Made by a program: the position numbers and the translations under genes
Shown here: positions 28,242 through 37,478 of the stretch, piece after piece
Layout of the letters: each line of letters opens with the position of its first letter
How positions within the stretch are numbered: position 1 is the stretch's first letter
NCBI GenBank assembly: GCA_003210115.1
Contig: QCNM01000004.1
Coordinates: forward strand, 1-41,490
Source: SAR116 cluster bacterium AG-426-A06
GTDB taxonomy: Bacteria > Pseudomonadota > Alphaproteobacteria > Puniceispirillales > Marisalimonadaceae
Direction: 5' to 3'
Length of the DNA: 41,490 nt
Notes under the pieces: model-generated
What the model saw: the letters and a program-made list of their open reading frames with translations, nothing else
Databases searched by the model: none
Told to the model about the DNA's origin: nothing

Positions 28242-30134
28242 ATGTCAAATATGGAAAAAAAATTTGAGGCGGATACCGGCAAAATTCTTGATATTGTAAT
28301 AAATTCTCTTTACTCGGAAAGAGAAATATTTGTAAGAGAATTAATTTCAAATGCATCAGATGCGATTGACAAGAAAAAATATCTAGCTTTAACACATAAA
28401 TCTATTAATGACACATCAGACCCTTTCGAAATAAAGATAGAAGTTAATAGTAAGGAAAATACTATAAAAATAAGTGATAATGGCATTGGGATGGATGAAG
28501 AAGATCTTATTAATTCCCTTGGTACAATTGCCAGATCAGGAACAAAGGCATTTCTTGAACAATTTAACAAATCAAAAGATGACAAAAAGGAAGACGTAAA
28601 CTTAATTGGTCAATTTGGTGTAGGGTTTTATGCATCTTTTATGGTTGCAGATAAAGTCGAAGTTTTATCAAAAAAAGCTGGTACTGATAAGAGCTGGAAA
28701 TGGATTTCTGATGGAAAAAGTGGTTACAACATTGAAAAAAGTGATAAAAAAAATTCTGGAACAGAGTTGATTTTACACCTTAAAAAGGATGCCAAGGAGT
28801 TTCTTGAAGGAACTAGAATTCAATTTGTAGTTAGAAAATATTCAGATCACATCTCTTATCCAGTTAAAATGTTAGAGGTTTCAAAAAAAGATGCCAAGGA
28901 AGAAACTATCAATGAGGCATCAGCTTTATGGACAAGGGCACCAAAAGACATTAAAGAAAAACAATATGAAGATTTTTTCTCTCACATAGGTGCTGGTTTT
29001 GGTAAGCCATTATTAACAATGCATAATAATACGGAAGGTACCGTAAGTTACACAAACTTACTTTGTATTCCTTCATCAAAACCATTTGACTTGTTTAATC
29101 CTGATAGAAAATCAAGTTTAAAATTATATATTAATAGAGTATTTATTACTGATAAATGTGACAATTTAATACCAGCATATTTAAGATTTGTTAAAGGTAT
29201 TGTTGATACACAAGATATAGATCTAAACGTTAGTAGAGAGATGTTACAAAATAATCCAGCAGTTGCAAAAATTAGCAAGTCACTTGTTGGAAAAATTTTA
29301 AGAGAATTAAAAAAAATAGCTGACAAAGATAAGGCTAAATATATTCAGTTCTGGAATGAATTTGGTCAAGTGTTAAAAGAAGGTCTTTATGAAGATCTTG
29401 AAAGAAAAGATACTTTGTTAGAATTGGCAAGATTCTCAAATAATGAAAATGATGATCTTATTTCTTTAGAGGATTATGTGAATACAATGGATAAAAATCA
29501 AAAAGATATATACTACATTGCAGCCGACACAAAATCTCAAGCATTATCAAGTCCACATCTTGAAGGTTTTAAATCTAAAGGAATTAAGGTTTTGGTAATG
29601 GCTGATCCTATCGATCAGTTTTGGTTATCTATGGCAGGAAAATTTAAAGAAAAGAATTTTGTTTCAATCACTCAAGGAGAGATTGATCTGGATAATATTA
29701 AATCTGACAAAAAAGATCCAAAAAATAAAGATACAAAAAAAGACGATGTAGATAAAAAATTTACAAATTTAATTGCACATTTAAAAGCTTCATTAGGGCA
29801 AAATGTTAAAGATATTAGATTAACTTCTAAACTTACGGATAGTCCTGCTTGTTTAGTTGCAGATAAAGGTGACATGGATGTTGCAATGGAAAATCTAATG
29901 AAACAAAGAGATCCTAATTATCAAGGAGCACCTAGAATTCTAGAAATTAATCCTGAACATGCATTAGTTGAAAAAATGAATAAGCTACTAAGTGATAAAA
30001 AACATAATAACCTTGTGGATGATGCCGGGACCCTTTTATTTGAACAAGCACGAATGATGGAAGGAAAACTGCCTAGTGACCCTACAAAATTTGCTAAAAT
30101 CATGAATAATTTTTTAGTAAAAGGTGTGAGCTAA
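28242..30134 (+). CDS. htpG: Chaperone protein HtpG (Hsp90)
   Basis: ATP-dependent cytosolic chaperone. N-terminal GHKL ATPase motifs: ELISNASDAIDK, DNGIGMDEEDLINSLGTIARSGTKAF and GQFGVGFYASFMVADKV; middle domain with KGIVDTQDIDLNVSREMLQ; C-terminal dimerisation domain with DDAGTLLFEQARMMEG. The frame is open from an ATG at 28224, but the ATG at 28242 has an AAAGGAA ribosome site and matches the family start, giving 630 aa. It is longer at the N-terminus than it needs to be if 28224 were used. Convergent with the MFS gene, three bases away. Confidence 0.97.
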   Translation: MSNMEKKFEADTGKILDIVINSLYSEREIFVRELISNASDAIDKKKYLALTHKSINDTSDPFEIKIEVNSKENTIKISDNGIGMDEEDLINSLGTIARSGTKAFLEQFNKSKDDKKEDVNLIGQFGVGFYASFMVADKVEVLSKKAGTDKSWKWISDGKSGYNIEKSDKKNSGTELILHLKKDAKEFLEGTRIQFVVRKYSDHISYPVKMLEVSKKDAKEETINEASALWTRAPKDIKEKQYEDFFSHIGAGFGKPLLTMHNNTEGTVSYTNLLCIPSSKPFDLFNPDRKSSLKLYINRVFITDKCDNLIPAYLRFVKGIVDTQDIDLNVSREMLQNNPAVAKISKSLVGKILRELKKIADKDKAKYIQFWNEFGQVLKEGLYEDLERKDTLLELARFSNNENDDLISLEDYVNTMDKNQKDIYYIAADTKSQALSSPHLEGFKSKGIKVLVMADPIDQFWLSMAGKFKEKNFVSITQGEIDLDNIKSDKKDPKNKDTKKDDVDKKFTNLIAHLKASLGQNVKDIRLTSKLTDSPACLVADKGDMDVAMENLMKQRDPNYQGAPRILEINPEHALVEKMNKLLSDKKHNNLVDDAGTLLFEQARMMEGKLPSDPTKFAKIMNNFLVKGVS

Positions 30135-30137
30135 AGC

Positions 30138-31370
30138 TTAAAAAACTTTAAATTTCTTTTGAGTTATCAAATAAGCAATAAATATAAGTGAAGTTAATGC
30201 AATTATTGCATTAAGCCTTATAACTTGTTCAACACCAATTAAATTAATTATAAGAGATATGATTATCATGCCTATTGGAGCTAAACCTATACATGTTACT
30301 AATATTCCAAAATTATAACCCCTTTTACCTTTTTCTGTAGATCTGTAAGTTAAAGCTCCTTGCATAGTACTAAAACCAGATAAGCACATTCCACCCAAAC
30401 ATAAAAATAGAAAACCAATAATTAATGAACTACTTATAGAAAATAAAAGCATTCCTACAAAAAAACCTATACAACCAATTAGAAAAAAAATTGATAATCT
30501 TTTTTGAGGTGAAATTTTAGCAATAATTAAAGCACCAATTAATGCGCCGACACCTTCAGATGAAGCTAAAAATCCAATCTCTGCCTCACTTAAATTTAAA
30601 ATATTTTTACCATACACAGGTATTAAAGAAATAAGAGGAAACCCAAAAAGATTAAATACTAAGGTTACAATTAATAATAATTTAAGATTAATATCTTTGA
30701 AGGCATTAAAGATTATGGTTTTTAGACTTTTGAAAACTGAAATAAATTCATAAAGAATATCTTTTTTTGACGTTGATGAAGCATTTAAGTTTATACTAAT
30801 CTTTTCAAAACATACTATTAAGCTTAAAGCTAAAAAATATAAACTTGATATTATTAATAATAAACCTTCTAAATCAATTGCAACATATAAAAAGCCAGCC
30901 AACAGAGGGCCAATTAATCGCGTTGAATTATTAGATAAAGTCTCCATTGCTAATGAAGTACTTAAAAGTTTTTCAGTAATATTCTCTGTTATAATTCTGC
31001 GTCTAACTGCTAAATCAATAACCCATGTGGTTCCATTTATAAATGCTAATAAAAGAGCAAAAAATAAGTTAAAATAATCAAAATTTTTAAGAAATACACA
31101 TATTAATGTAAAAGAAAAAGATAAGGAATATAAAAATCTAACAATCAAAATAGGAGAAATTTTTTCAGAGATAGAACCAATAATTAAGCCCAGCATGCTC
31201 ATAGGAAGCATTCTAAATGCAAAAATTACGGTAATTAGGTAAGCTAATCCAAAGTCATTCAAAATATATAAACTAAGAGTTAGAAACTCCATAGCTCTTG
31301 CAATCCCAGTAAAGCATCCAGCTGTCCATAAATACCTAAAAGATCGATTTTTAAAACACGAGAGAAGCAT
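30138..31370 (-). CDS. Major facilitator superfamily transporter
   Basis: 410 residues with about 12 hydrophobic helices. Short N-terminal FKNRSFRYLWTAGCFTGIARAMEFLTLSLYI, and LLSTSLAMETLSNNSTRLIGPLLAGFLY in helix 4-5, are features of the MFS group related to enterobactin exporter EntS and MFS_3 proteins. Substrate unknown; export is likely. The ATG overlaps the stop of the VOC gene by one base (TAATG), so the two are translated from one mRNA. No clear terminator lies in the gap to htpG. Confidence 0.85.
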   Translation of the reverse strand: MLLSCFKNRSFRYLWTAGCFTGIARAMEFLTLSLYILNDFGLAYLITVIFAFRMLPMSMLGLIIGSISEKISPILIVRFLYSLSFSFTLICVFLKNFDYFNLFFALLLAFINGTTWVIDLAVRRRIITENITEKLLSTSLAMETLSNNSTRLIGPLLAGFLYVAIDLEGLLLIISSLYFLALSLIVCFEKISINLNASSTSKKDILYEFISVFKSLKTIIFNAFKDINLKLLLIVTLVFNLFGFPLISLIPVYGKNILNLSEAEIGFLASSEGVGALIGALIIAKISPQKRLSIFFLIGCIGFFVGMLLFSISSSLIIGFLFLCLGGMCLSGFSTMQGALTYRSTEKGKRGYNFGILVTCIGLAPIGMIIISLIINLIGVEQVIRLNAIIALTSLIFIAYLITQKKFKVF

Positions 31371-31792
31371 TAATTTTTATCGATAAATTGATGAACCTCA
31401 ACAATATTACCTTCTGGATCATAAAAGAAAATTTGATACCATTCTTTAGCAAAAGTTGTCCCATAATCAGCAAATTTAATATTATTTTTATTTAAAATTG
31501 TTTTAAATTCTTCAATGTTATCAGTTCTAAAAGCTATATGTCCTTTTTCAACGGGATTGATATGTTTTTTATTTTTCTCAGCAACGGTAAGATCTTTTTC
31601 TGCTAAATGTAATTGTATATTTCCATCTGTAACAAATTTAATTTTTCCGTCATACCCCTTATTTTGGTTTGCTTCAGTTCTTGGAAATTCTTGTTCAGGT
31701 ATGGAATCCAATGTTAAAATATTTTTATAAAAATTATTTAATTCTTCAAGATTTTTAGATACCAGATTGATGTGATGAAAAGAAATTTTCAA
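31370..31792 (-). CDS. VOC (glyoxalase/bleomycin resistance) family protein
   Basis: Single vicinal-oxygen-chelate protein, 140 aa in two beta-alpha-beta-beta-beta modules. Probable metal ligands are His in SFHHINLV, His in IQLHLAEK, His in GHIAFRTDN and Glu in GNIVEVHQ. Relatives include glyoxalase I, dioxygenases and fosfomycin-modifying enzymes; none can be chosen on sequence alone. An open frame runs four codons further upstream, but a perfect GGAGG (31798-31802) lies five bases before the TTG at 31792, which makes that TTG the start. It is coupled to an MFS gene; efflux plus modification of a toxic compound is one possibility. Confidence 0.85.
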   Translation of the reverse strand: MKISFHHINLVSKNLEELNNFYKNILTLDSIPEQEFPRTEANQNKGYDGKIKFVTDGNIQLHLAEKDLTVAEKNKKHINPVEKGHIAFRTDNIEEFKTILNKNNIKFADYGTTFAKEWYQIFFYDPEGNIVEVHQFIDKN

Positions 31793-31797
31793 GAGAA

Positions 31798-31802
31798 CCT
31801 CC
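31798..31802 (-). promoter_or_regulatory. Perfect Shine-Dalgarno GGAGG deciding the VOC start
   Basis: The strongest ribosome site seen in the window; it is five bases ahead of a TTG codon (31790-31792). The upstream TTG at 31804 overlaps the site itself, so it cannot be the start. Confidence 0.7.
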
Positions 31803-31877
31803 AATTAATTTAGTTGAATACTTTTAATTTAAAAAAAAATGTTTAATTTAATATATATAAAAAAAGGAATAATTGAT

Positions 31878-33071
31878 ATGCCAGATGAAAATAAATCAAT
31901 AGAGACTTCAAACTTAGTTCAAGATGATACAAATTCGGAAATAAGATCTTCTGTAGCTAAATTATGTCAAGATTTTCAAGGAGAATATTGGAGAAACTTA
32001 GATAGAGAACAAGCTTATCCTACAAAATTTGTTCAATCGTTAACGGATTCAGGTTTTTTAAGTGTTTTAATACCTGAGCAGTATGGTGGTTCAGGTCTAG
32101 GAATAACATCTGCATCGGTCATTCTTGAAGAAATACATCATCAAGGATGTAATGCAGCAGCTTGTCATGCCCAAATGTATACCATGGGAACTGTTTTAAG
32201 GCACGGTTCTGATGAACAAAAGAAAAATTATTTACCTGAAATAGCTAGTGGAAAATTAAGATTACAAGCGTTTGGTGTAACAGAGCCTACTAGCGGAACG
32301 GATACAACCAGTTTAAGAACTACTGCGACAAAAGATGGTGATGATTATATCATTAATGGACAAAAAATATGGACAAGTAGAGCTGAACATTCAGATCTAA
32401 TGTTACTTTTGGCAAGAACTAAACCACTAAGTGAAGTTTCTAAAAAAACTGATGGCCTGTCTGTTTTCTTATTAGACATGCAAAAAGCAAAAAATAATGG
32501 TTTAACAATTAAACCAATAAGAACAATGATGAACCATTCGACAACTGAAGTTTTTTTCGATAATTTAAGAATACCTGCTGATAATTTGATTGGAGAAGAA
32601 AACAAGGGTTTTAGATATATTTTGTCTGGTATGAATGCAGAAAGAATACTTATTGCAGCTGAGTGTATTGGTGATGCTAAGTGGTTTACTAACAAATCAA
32701 CACAATATGCAAATGATAGACAAATATTTGGAAGATCAATAGGTCAAAATCAAGGGATACAATTTCCAATAGCTAGAGCTTATACACAAATGAGAGCTGC
32801 AGAATTAATGGTGTATCATGCTGCAAAATTATACGATGATGGTAAACCAATAGGAGAAGAAGCTAACACAGCGAAACTTTTAGCCGCTGATGCGTCTTGG
32901 GCAGCTGCGGAAGCCTGTGTTCAAACTCATGGTGGTTTTGGTTTTGCAGAAGAGTATGATGTAGAAAGAAAATTTAGAGAAGCTAGATTATATCAAGTTG
33001 CACCAATATCAACTAACCTAATACTATCATACATTTCAGAACATGTTTTAGGAATGCAAAGATCATACTAA
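31878..33071 (+). CDS. Acyl-CoA dehydrogenase family protein with atypical active-site tail
   Basis: FAD-dependent acyl-CoA dehydrogenase, 397 aa. FAD/substrate segments FGVTEPTSGTDTTSLRTTA and GQKIWTSRAEHSD, ERILIAAECIGDAKWF, ANDRQIFGRSIGQNQGIQFPIA and HGGFGFAEEYDVERKFREARLYQV are typical. The usual C-terminal YEGTNEI box with the catalytic Glu is replaced by APISTNLI. A Glu in MNAER (about residue 255) matches the position used as base by isovaleryl-CoA and long-chain acyl-CoA dehydrogenases. An upstream ATG (31839) is open in frame, but AAGGAAT before the ATG at 31878 and the homology favour the later start. Stand-alone gene; substrate unknown. Confidence 0.88.
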   Translation: MPDENKSIETSNLVQDDTNSEIRSSVAKLCQDFQGEYWRNLDREQAYPTKFVQSLTDSGFLSVLIPEQYGGSGLGITSASVILEEIHHQGCNAAACHAQMYTMGTVLRHGSDEQKKNYLPEIASGKLRLQAFGVTEPTSGTDTTSLRTTATKDGDDYIINGQKIWTSRAEHSDLMLLLARTKPLSEVSKKTDGLSVFLLDMQKAKNNGLTIKPIRTMMNHSTTEVFFDNLRIPADNLIGEENKGFRYILSGMNAERILIAAECIGDAKWFTNKSTQYANDRQIFGRSIGQNQGIQFPIARAYTQMRAAELMVYHAAKLYDDGKPIGEEANTAKLLAADASWAAAEACVQTHGGFGFAEEYDVERKFREARLYQVAPISTNLILSYISEHVLGMQRSY

Positions 33072-34085
33072 TTACTTTTTAATTAAATCTTTAATATTCC
33101 AATTGAAGATTACAGAAGTATTTATGTTTGCTAAAAATTGATAACCCTTGGTTTTTTTATTTAAATCTTGTGCCTCATTTATAGTTTTAGGATTATTAGA
33201 CTGAGCAGATATCTCAATCCAAGATTCTTTTGAGTCTTTTGATTTTTCTATGAATTTTAATTCTAAAATAAGACCATCTTTAAACTTATAAGAAATAATA
33301 ATATTATTATTATTTTTAATTTTATTTACTTTTCTAACATCGTAAAAATAAAAGGCATCAATTACCTCAGCAACTTGCTTTAGCTTTTCTTCGTCAATTT
33401 TTAAATCTGGATTATTTTTTAATGATAGTTTTTTATCTTTTGATTCAATTTCAAAAATAATTTTTTTTCTTTTAACAGAGATTGAAGAAAGTTTTTCTTG
33501 ATCCAATTTAAGCAACAAACTGTTAAACCAATCTGATTTTCCAGAGGGCATTCTCAATGCTCCTTTTAATAGATACGCTTGATTATCTTTATTATAACGA
33601 GCAAATTGACCGCCGCTTATTCCTCCAACAGTATTATCGATTTTACCTAATAAAATAGATTTGAATACCTTTTGATCTTTAGTAAAAAAAGTTATTTTTG
33701 TTGCAGGCTCGTTAACATCATCATTTTCTTTGAATTTATCAATAGCAACTAAATTTAATTCATTGTGTCTGTCAGGATTGTTTGTTTTCTTTTCTTCGAT
33801 ACTTAATAAAGATAAACTTGTTATGAAACTTTCCCAAACATTTGCTTTAAAAGGATAGCCAGAAGTTTCAATAAATGAATTATTTTTATTAATTAATTCC
33901 ATATCAAGATCTCTTCCTGTAATCTTTATTTTTTGTATTTCATTTAATTTAGACGGAAGATTTTCAATAAAAGTATTACCTCGCTCTGAAAAAAGATTTG
34001 AGTCTTTGTTTTTTAATACAGAATAGGATGCTAATCCAAAGAAAATTGCAGTTACAATTAATAATTTAGTAAAATTGCTTGTCAT
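33072..34085 (-). CDS. DUF4340-type membrane-anchored protein
   Basis: 337 residues: one N-terminal membrane segment (about 7-25, LLIVTAIFFGLASYSV) and a long, soluble, probably extracytoplasmic part made of beta-rich repeats with lysine-rich stretches. Features such as IKITGRDLDMELINKN, the TTNNP...SLLSIEEKK segment, LLGKIDNTVGG and YLLKGALRMPSGKSDWFN match the DUF4340 family, which regularly follows a GldG-like gene. Function unknown. Last gene of the ABC cluster, 20 bases after it; AAGGAA ribosome site. Its 3' end abuts the acyl-CoA dehydrogenase stop with no spacer. Confidence 0.75.
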   Translation of the reverse strand: MTSNFTKLLIVTAIFFGLASYSVLKNKDSNLFSERGNTFIENLPSKLNEIQKIKITGRDLDMELINKNNSFIETSGYPFKANVWESFITSLSLLSIEEKKTNNPDRHNELNLVAIDKFKENDDVNEPATKITFFTKDQKVFKSILLGKIDNTVGGISGGQFARYNKDNQAYLLKGALRMPSGKSDWFNSLLLKLDQEKLSSISVKRKKIIFEIESKDKKLSLKNNPDLKIDEEKLKQVAEVIDAFYFYDVRKVNKIKNNNNIIISYKFKDGLILELKFIEKSKDSKESWIEISAQSNNPKTINEAQDLNKKTKGYQFLANINTSVIFNWNIKDLIKK

Positions 34086-34105
34086 AAAATATAATTCCTT
34101 AAATT

Positions 34106-35941
34106 TTAATGTATTATCTTCTTTGGTTTAGGTCTTCTAATAGCAATAATAAGTGCTAATCCTGCAATTAAAATTGGTATTAAGCCTATATTGATGAACA
34201 TAATTTTTGTTTTTAAATTATCAACATCACTTCTCAATTGAAATTTAACATTTCTAAGTTCAGCTCTTGTAGTCATCATTTCTGATTTAAATCCATCTAT
34301 TGCTTTTATTGTTTCAGGAGAAATTACATCACTTTCATTATTATTTTTCTTGGTAAGACTTTGAATTTTATTTTCCATTTTTTCAAGTTTGGATACTAAT
34401 TCTCTTTCTTTACTTAAGAATTTTTCTTCAGCAGATTTTTCTAGTTCAACTATTTTAGTAAATGGTTTCCAAGAAATCCCCTTACCTCTTATCTCAGATA
34501 AAAATGACCCACCAATCATGTTTTCAACTACATTTAAAACAAAATCACCATTATTTGCAAAAGCAGAAACAATTTCCTGCCCAAGTAAATTTTGTTTTGT
34601 CAGCCAATTTCTGTCCATTAACATGTCTGCATCACTTACTATGAGAATATTAGACATTTCAGATGATTTTTTGAGTCCAGTTTTCTTTTTGACGCCTTTT
34701 GGGAAAGCTGAATTTAGGTTATCTCTTAACCAACCAGATATTATGATTTTCTTGTTATCAATTTTTAAATCTTTTATTAAATCTCTAGGATCAGATTTTG
34801 AATCACCTGCTTTGTCTGAGTCAACTAAACCAGATAATACACTAGAAGTAATAAGTGGATCAAATTTTATTCCATCTTTAGGGTTTAAACCACCAGCGTT
34901 TGTAAATATTATGTTAGATAGTTGGGCTAGTACACCGTCATTCTGATTAAGACCCTCATCAGTTACTTGAATCCAAGGATAGTTTGAAACTTCAACTTCT
35001 CGACCTTTAATATTTCTAACAGTTCTCAGGGCATATTTTTTATCAGCGATAGATTTTTTGTTATTAAAATAAATTCCCCAAGTATCTAATAATTTTTTTA
35101 AATCAGAACGAGGATTTAAAGCAGGCATTCCAGGATTAATACTCACTTCTGTTTCAGCATAAGGATCTAAAAATATTAATGTTGAACCACCTTTTAACAC
35201 CCACTGTTCTATCATAAAAAGAGTTTCATCTGGGTAATATTTTGGGTTAATGAGCATTAAAATTTTTGTATTTTTGGGGAGTTCTGAGGCATTGTCTTTA
35301 ACAAATTCTACATCAAATAGTGATTTCATTTGTGTTAAAACTTGCTGTTCAGGTTTTCCTATTCTTGAATTAGCTTCTAAACCAAGGTTATCAATTATAC
35401 TGATTTTTGGTTTTTTTGTCTGTGCTAATTCAGCTATTAATCTTGTTAAATCATATTCTAAAAATGGTTCTCTTTCAGGAGAAAAAACATTAATATTTTT
35501 TTGACCAGTCGTTGAATTTGTGGCAGCTAGTCCAAAATAGAGCGGATCATTATTATTAGATCCTCCAAAAGGACTAATACCCATACCTACTGCTCTATCT
35601 TCTTGATCAGAAAATGGTTTAGGATCGATAATTTCTAGAGTAATTTTACCATCAGACATGTTGGCGTATGAATAAAGTAAAGATTCTACTCTGTTGGCGT
35701 AAGTTGATAATTGAGGAGCAATCTCTACAAGTGTACTAGACATGAATAGCCTTAAATGAATTGGTTCATCAATATTCTTCAGAAATTTCTTAGTACCTGA
35801 GCTTATTGTATAAAGGTTATTCTGTGTAGTGTCTAAACTAATTCTGTTAAAAGTATTATTTGAAAATATATTTAAACTAAAGAAACAAATTATAGATAAA
35901 AATATAGACAATTTTAAAATATTATTTTTTGAAATTTTCAT
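34106..35941 (-). CDS. GldG-like ABC transporter auxiliary protein
   Basis: 611 residues with a membrane segment near the N-terminus (about 8-27), a large periplasmic region and a C-terminal segment (about 583-603). NRISLDTTQNNLYTISSGTKKFLKNIDEPIHLRLFMS is typical of the GldG/ABC_transp_aux family (intramembrane transport auxiliary), with a DITF-like domain containing LIAELAQTKKPKISIIDNLG and LKGGSTLIFLDPYAE. A coiled-coil stretch (about 515-580) precedes the last helix. The family is named from Flavobacterium gliding, but homologues occur widely in non-gliding proteobacteria; the function here is unknown. One base separates it from the permease. Confidence 0.82.
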   Translation of the reverse strand: MKISKNNILKLSIFLSIICFFSLNIFSNNTFNRISLDTTQNNLYTISSGTKKFLKNIDEPIHLRLFMSSTLVEIAPQLSTYANRVESLLYSYANMSDGKITLEIIDPKPFSDQEDRAVGMGISPFGGSNNNDPLYFGLAATNSTTGQKNINVFSPEREPFLEYDLTRLIAELAQTKKPKISIIDNLGLEANSRIGKPEQQVLTQMKSLFDVEFVKDNASELPKNTKILMLINPKYYPDETLFMIEQWVLKGGSTLIFLDPYAETEVSINPGMPALNPRSDLKKLLDTWGIYFNNKKSIADKKYALRTVRNIKGREVEVSNYPWIQVTDEGLNQNDGVLAQLSNIIFTNAGGLNPKDGIKFDPLITSSVLSGLVDSDKAGDSKSDPRDLIKDLKIDNKKIIISGWLRDNLNSAFPKGVKKKTGLKKSSEMSNILIVSDADMLMDRNWLTKQNLLGQEIVSAFANNGDFVLNVVENMIGGSFLSEIRGKGISWKPFTKIVELEKSAEEKFLSKERELVSKLEKMENKIQSLTKKNNNESDVISPETIKAIDGFKSEMMTTRAELRNVKFQLRSDVDNLKTKIMFINIGLIPILIAGLALIIAIRRPKPKKIIH

Positions 35942-35942
35942 G

Positions 35943-36689
35943 TTAATCAGCTTTTTTTAATTGAACTAAAAAGATATTGATAGATATACAAATTATAATC
36001 ATAGAAATAAAAAAGATAAAAGTCGTTAAGTCTAGAACACCATATTGAATTCTTTTAAAATGAGATAAAAAAGAAAAAGACTGGATAACTTCAGTAAACC
36101 ATAAAGGCGCCCATGATCTAACGCTGGCCAAAACAAGTCCAAATCCAGCCATAACCATAATGAAACAGCTGATTGTTGAAACAATAAAGGCTATAACTTG
36201 ATTTTTTGTTAACATTGAAAGACAAGATGTTAAGGATAAAAAACATCCAGCCATTAACCAGCTCCCTAAGTAAGAAATAAAAATAACACCGTTATCAGGT
36301 TCACCTAAATAATTTACAGTTATCCATATTGGAATTGTCATTATGATGGCTAATAGTGTAAAAAACCAACTAGCTAAAAATTTACCTAGTACTAATTGAG
36401 AGTTCGTCACTGGTAATGTCATTAACAATTCAATAGTACCAGATTTTCTTTCTTCTGCCCAAAGTCTCATTCCAATTGCAGGCATAAGAATTAAAAAAAG
36501 CCATGGATGCCATACAAAGAAAGAATTTAAATCAGCTTGCCCTCTCTGAAAAAATTGTCCCATAAAAAAAGTCATTCCTGCTGATAATGCTAAAAATACA
36601 AGAAGAAAGATTGAAGCTAAAGGTGTTCTAAAATAACCAGTAAATTCTCTATTAAAAATGATCATTAATTTTTCAATATAAAGTTTCAT
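35943..36689 (-). CDS. ABC-2 type permease
   Basis: 248 aa with six membrane segments. FNREFTGYFRTPLASIFL at the start and the WAEERKSGTIELLMTLPVTNSQLVLGKFLASWFF block are the classic ABC-2 pattern (GldF-like/NosY-like). Works with the ATPase encoded seven bases upstream and probably with the GldG-like protein downstream. Substrate unknown. AGGAAA ribosome site before the ATG. Confidence 0.88.
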   Translation of the reverse strand: MKLYIEKLMIIFNREFTGYFRTPLASIFLLVFLALSAGMTFFMGQFFQRGQADLNSFFVWHPWLFLILMPAIGMRLWAEERKSGTIELLMTLPVTNSQLVLGKFLASWFFTLLAIIMTIPIWITVNYLGEPDNGVIFISYLGSWLMAGCFLSLTSCLSMLTKNQVIAFIVSTISCFIMVMAGFGLVLASVRSWAPLWFTEVIQSFSFLSHFKRIQYGVLDLTTFIFFISMIIICISINIFLVQLKKAD

Positions 36690-36696
36690 GATTTTC

Positions 36697-37410
36697 CTAT
36701 TTTGTGATTTTTCTGAATATTGAATCTAAATTCCCCTTTTTATTCTTTAGGATGTCTTTTGTCTCCTTATTTAAGAGTACTTTCCCCGAGGAAATAATGA
36801 TAGTCCTAGAACATACAGCTTCAACTTCTTCAAGAATATGAGTCGAAATAATAATTCCTTTATTTTTAGAGATTGATTTAATTAGTTTTCTCATTTCAAA
36901 TTTTTGATTTGGGTCTAATCCATCCGTTGGCTCATCTAATATCAAGATATCAGGATCATGAATTAAAGCTTGTGCAATTCCAACTCTTCTTTTGTACCCT
37001 TTAGATAATGTTTCAATTATTTGATTTTGAACCTCTGAAAGATTTATATCTTTAAGCATTATTTCTAATCTTTTTTCAAGAAGTTCATCTTTTAAATCTC
37101 TCATTTTACCAACAAAATATAAAAATGATTTAACAGTCATATCTGAATAGGATGGAGCACCTTCTGGTAGATAGCCGATAATAGATTTTGCATTTATTGG
37201 ATCTTTTGAAAGATCAATTTTTTTAATTTCAATTGATCCAGAATCAGCTTCAAGAAATCCAGTAAGCATTTTCATTGTTGTCGATTTACCAGCTCCATTA
37301 GGACCTAGAAACCCGATAACCTCTCCAACATTTAATGAAATGCTAATATCTGAAACAGCATTAATATTACCAAATGACTTGTATAAGTTTTTTGCTTCTA
37401 ATAAATTCAA
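36697..37410 (-). CDS. ABC transporter ATP-binding protein
   Basis: 237-residue ATPase. Walker A GFLGPNGAGKST (33-44), Q-loop region GYLPEGAPSY, signature LSKGYKRRVGIAQAL (LSKGY in place of the canonical LSGGQ, common in this GldA/CcmA-type group), Walker B DILILDEPTDGLDP and switch His in ISTHILEEV. Starts with TTG (37410) behind a close GAGGA. 68 bases separate it from the amidase gene, with A+T-rich sequence and no convincing promoter or terminator. Partner of the following permease. Confidence 0.9.
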   Translation of the reverse strand: MNLLEAKNLYKSFGNINAVSDISISLNVGEVIGFLGPNGAGKSTTMKMLTGFLEADSGSIEIKKIDLSKDPINAKSIIGYLPEGAPSYSDMTVKSFLYFVGKMRDLKDELLEKRLEIMLKDINLSEVQNQIIETLSKGYKRRVGIAQALIHDPDILILDEPTDGLDPNQKFEMRKLIKSISKNKGIIISTHILEEVEAVCSRTIIISSGKVLLNKETKDILKNKKGNLDSIFRKITK

Positions 37411-37478
37411 TATATCCTCGATGGAAGTTTAGATTTATGATATTTAATAAAATTAAATTTTTTTTCAAGTTAAATAAA

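Noticed and set aside
30130..30160. Possible bidirectional terminator between htpG and the MFS gene (TAAAG...CTTTA followed by T-rich sequence)
   Set aside because: Five-base, A+T-only stem; too weak to call in this composition. No other convincing intrinsic terminator was seen in the window.
34389..34946. Open frame of 185 codons antisense to the GldG-like gene
   Set aside because: No motif or start signal, and the opposite strand has a coherent 611-residue family member.
33072..37410. Gliding motility machinery
   Set aside because: Only GldA/F/G-like exporter parts are present; no other gld or spr genes, and the module is widespread in non-gliding bacteria.
37411..37478. Promoter for the ABC ATPase (TTGAAA with TAAATA on the minus strand)
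   Set aside because: The -10 matches only three of six positions; the region is almost pure A+T, so such matches are uninformative.
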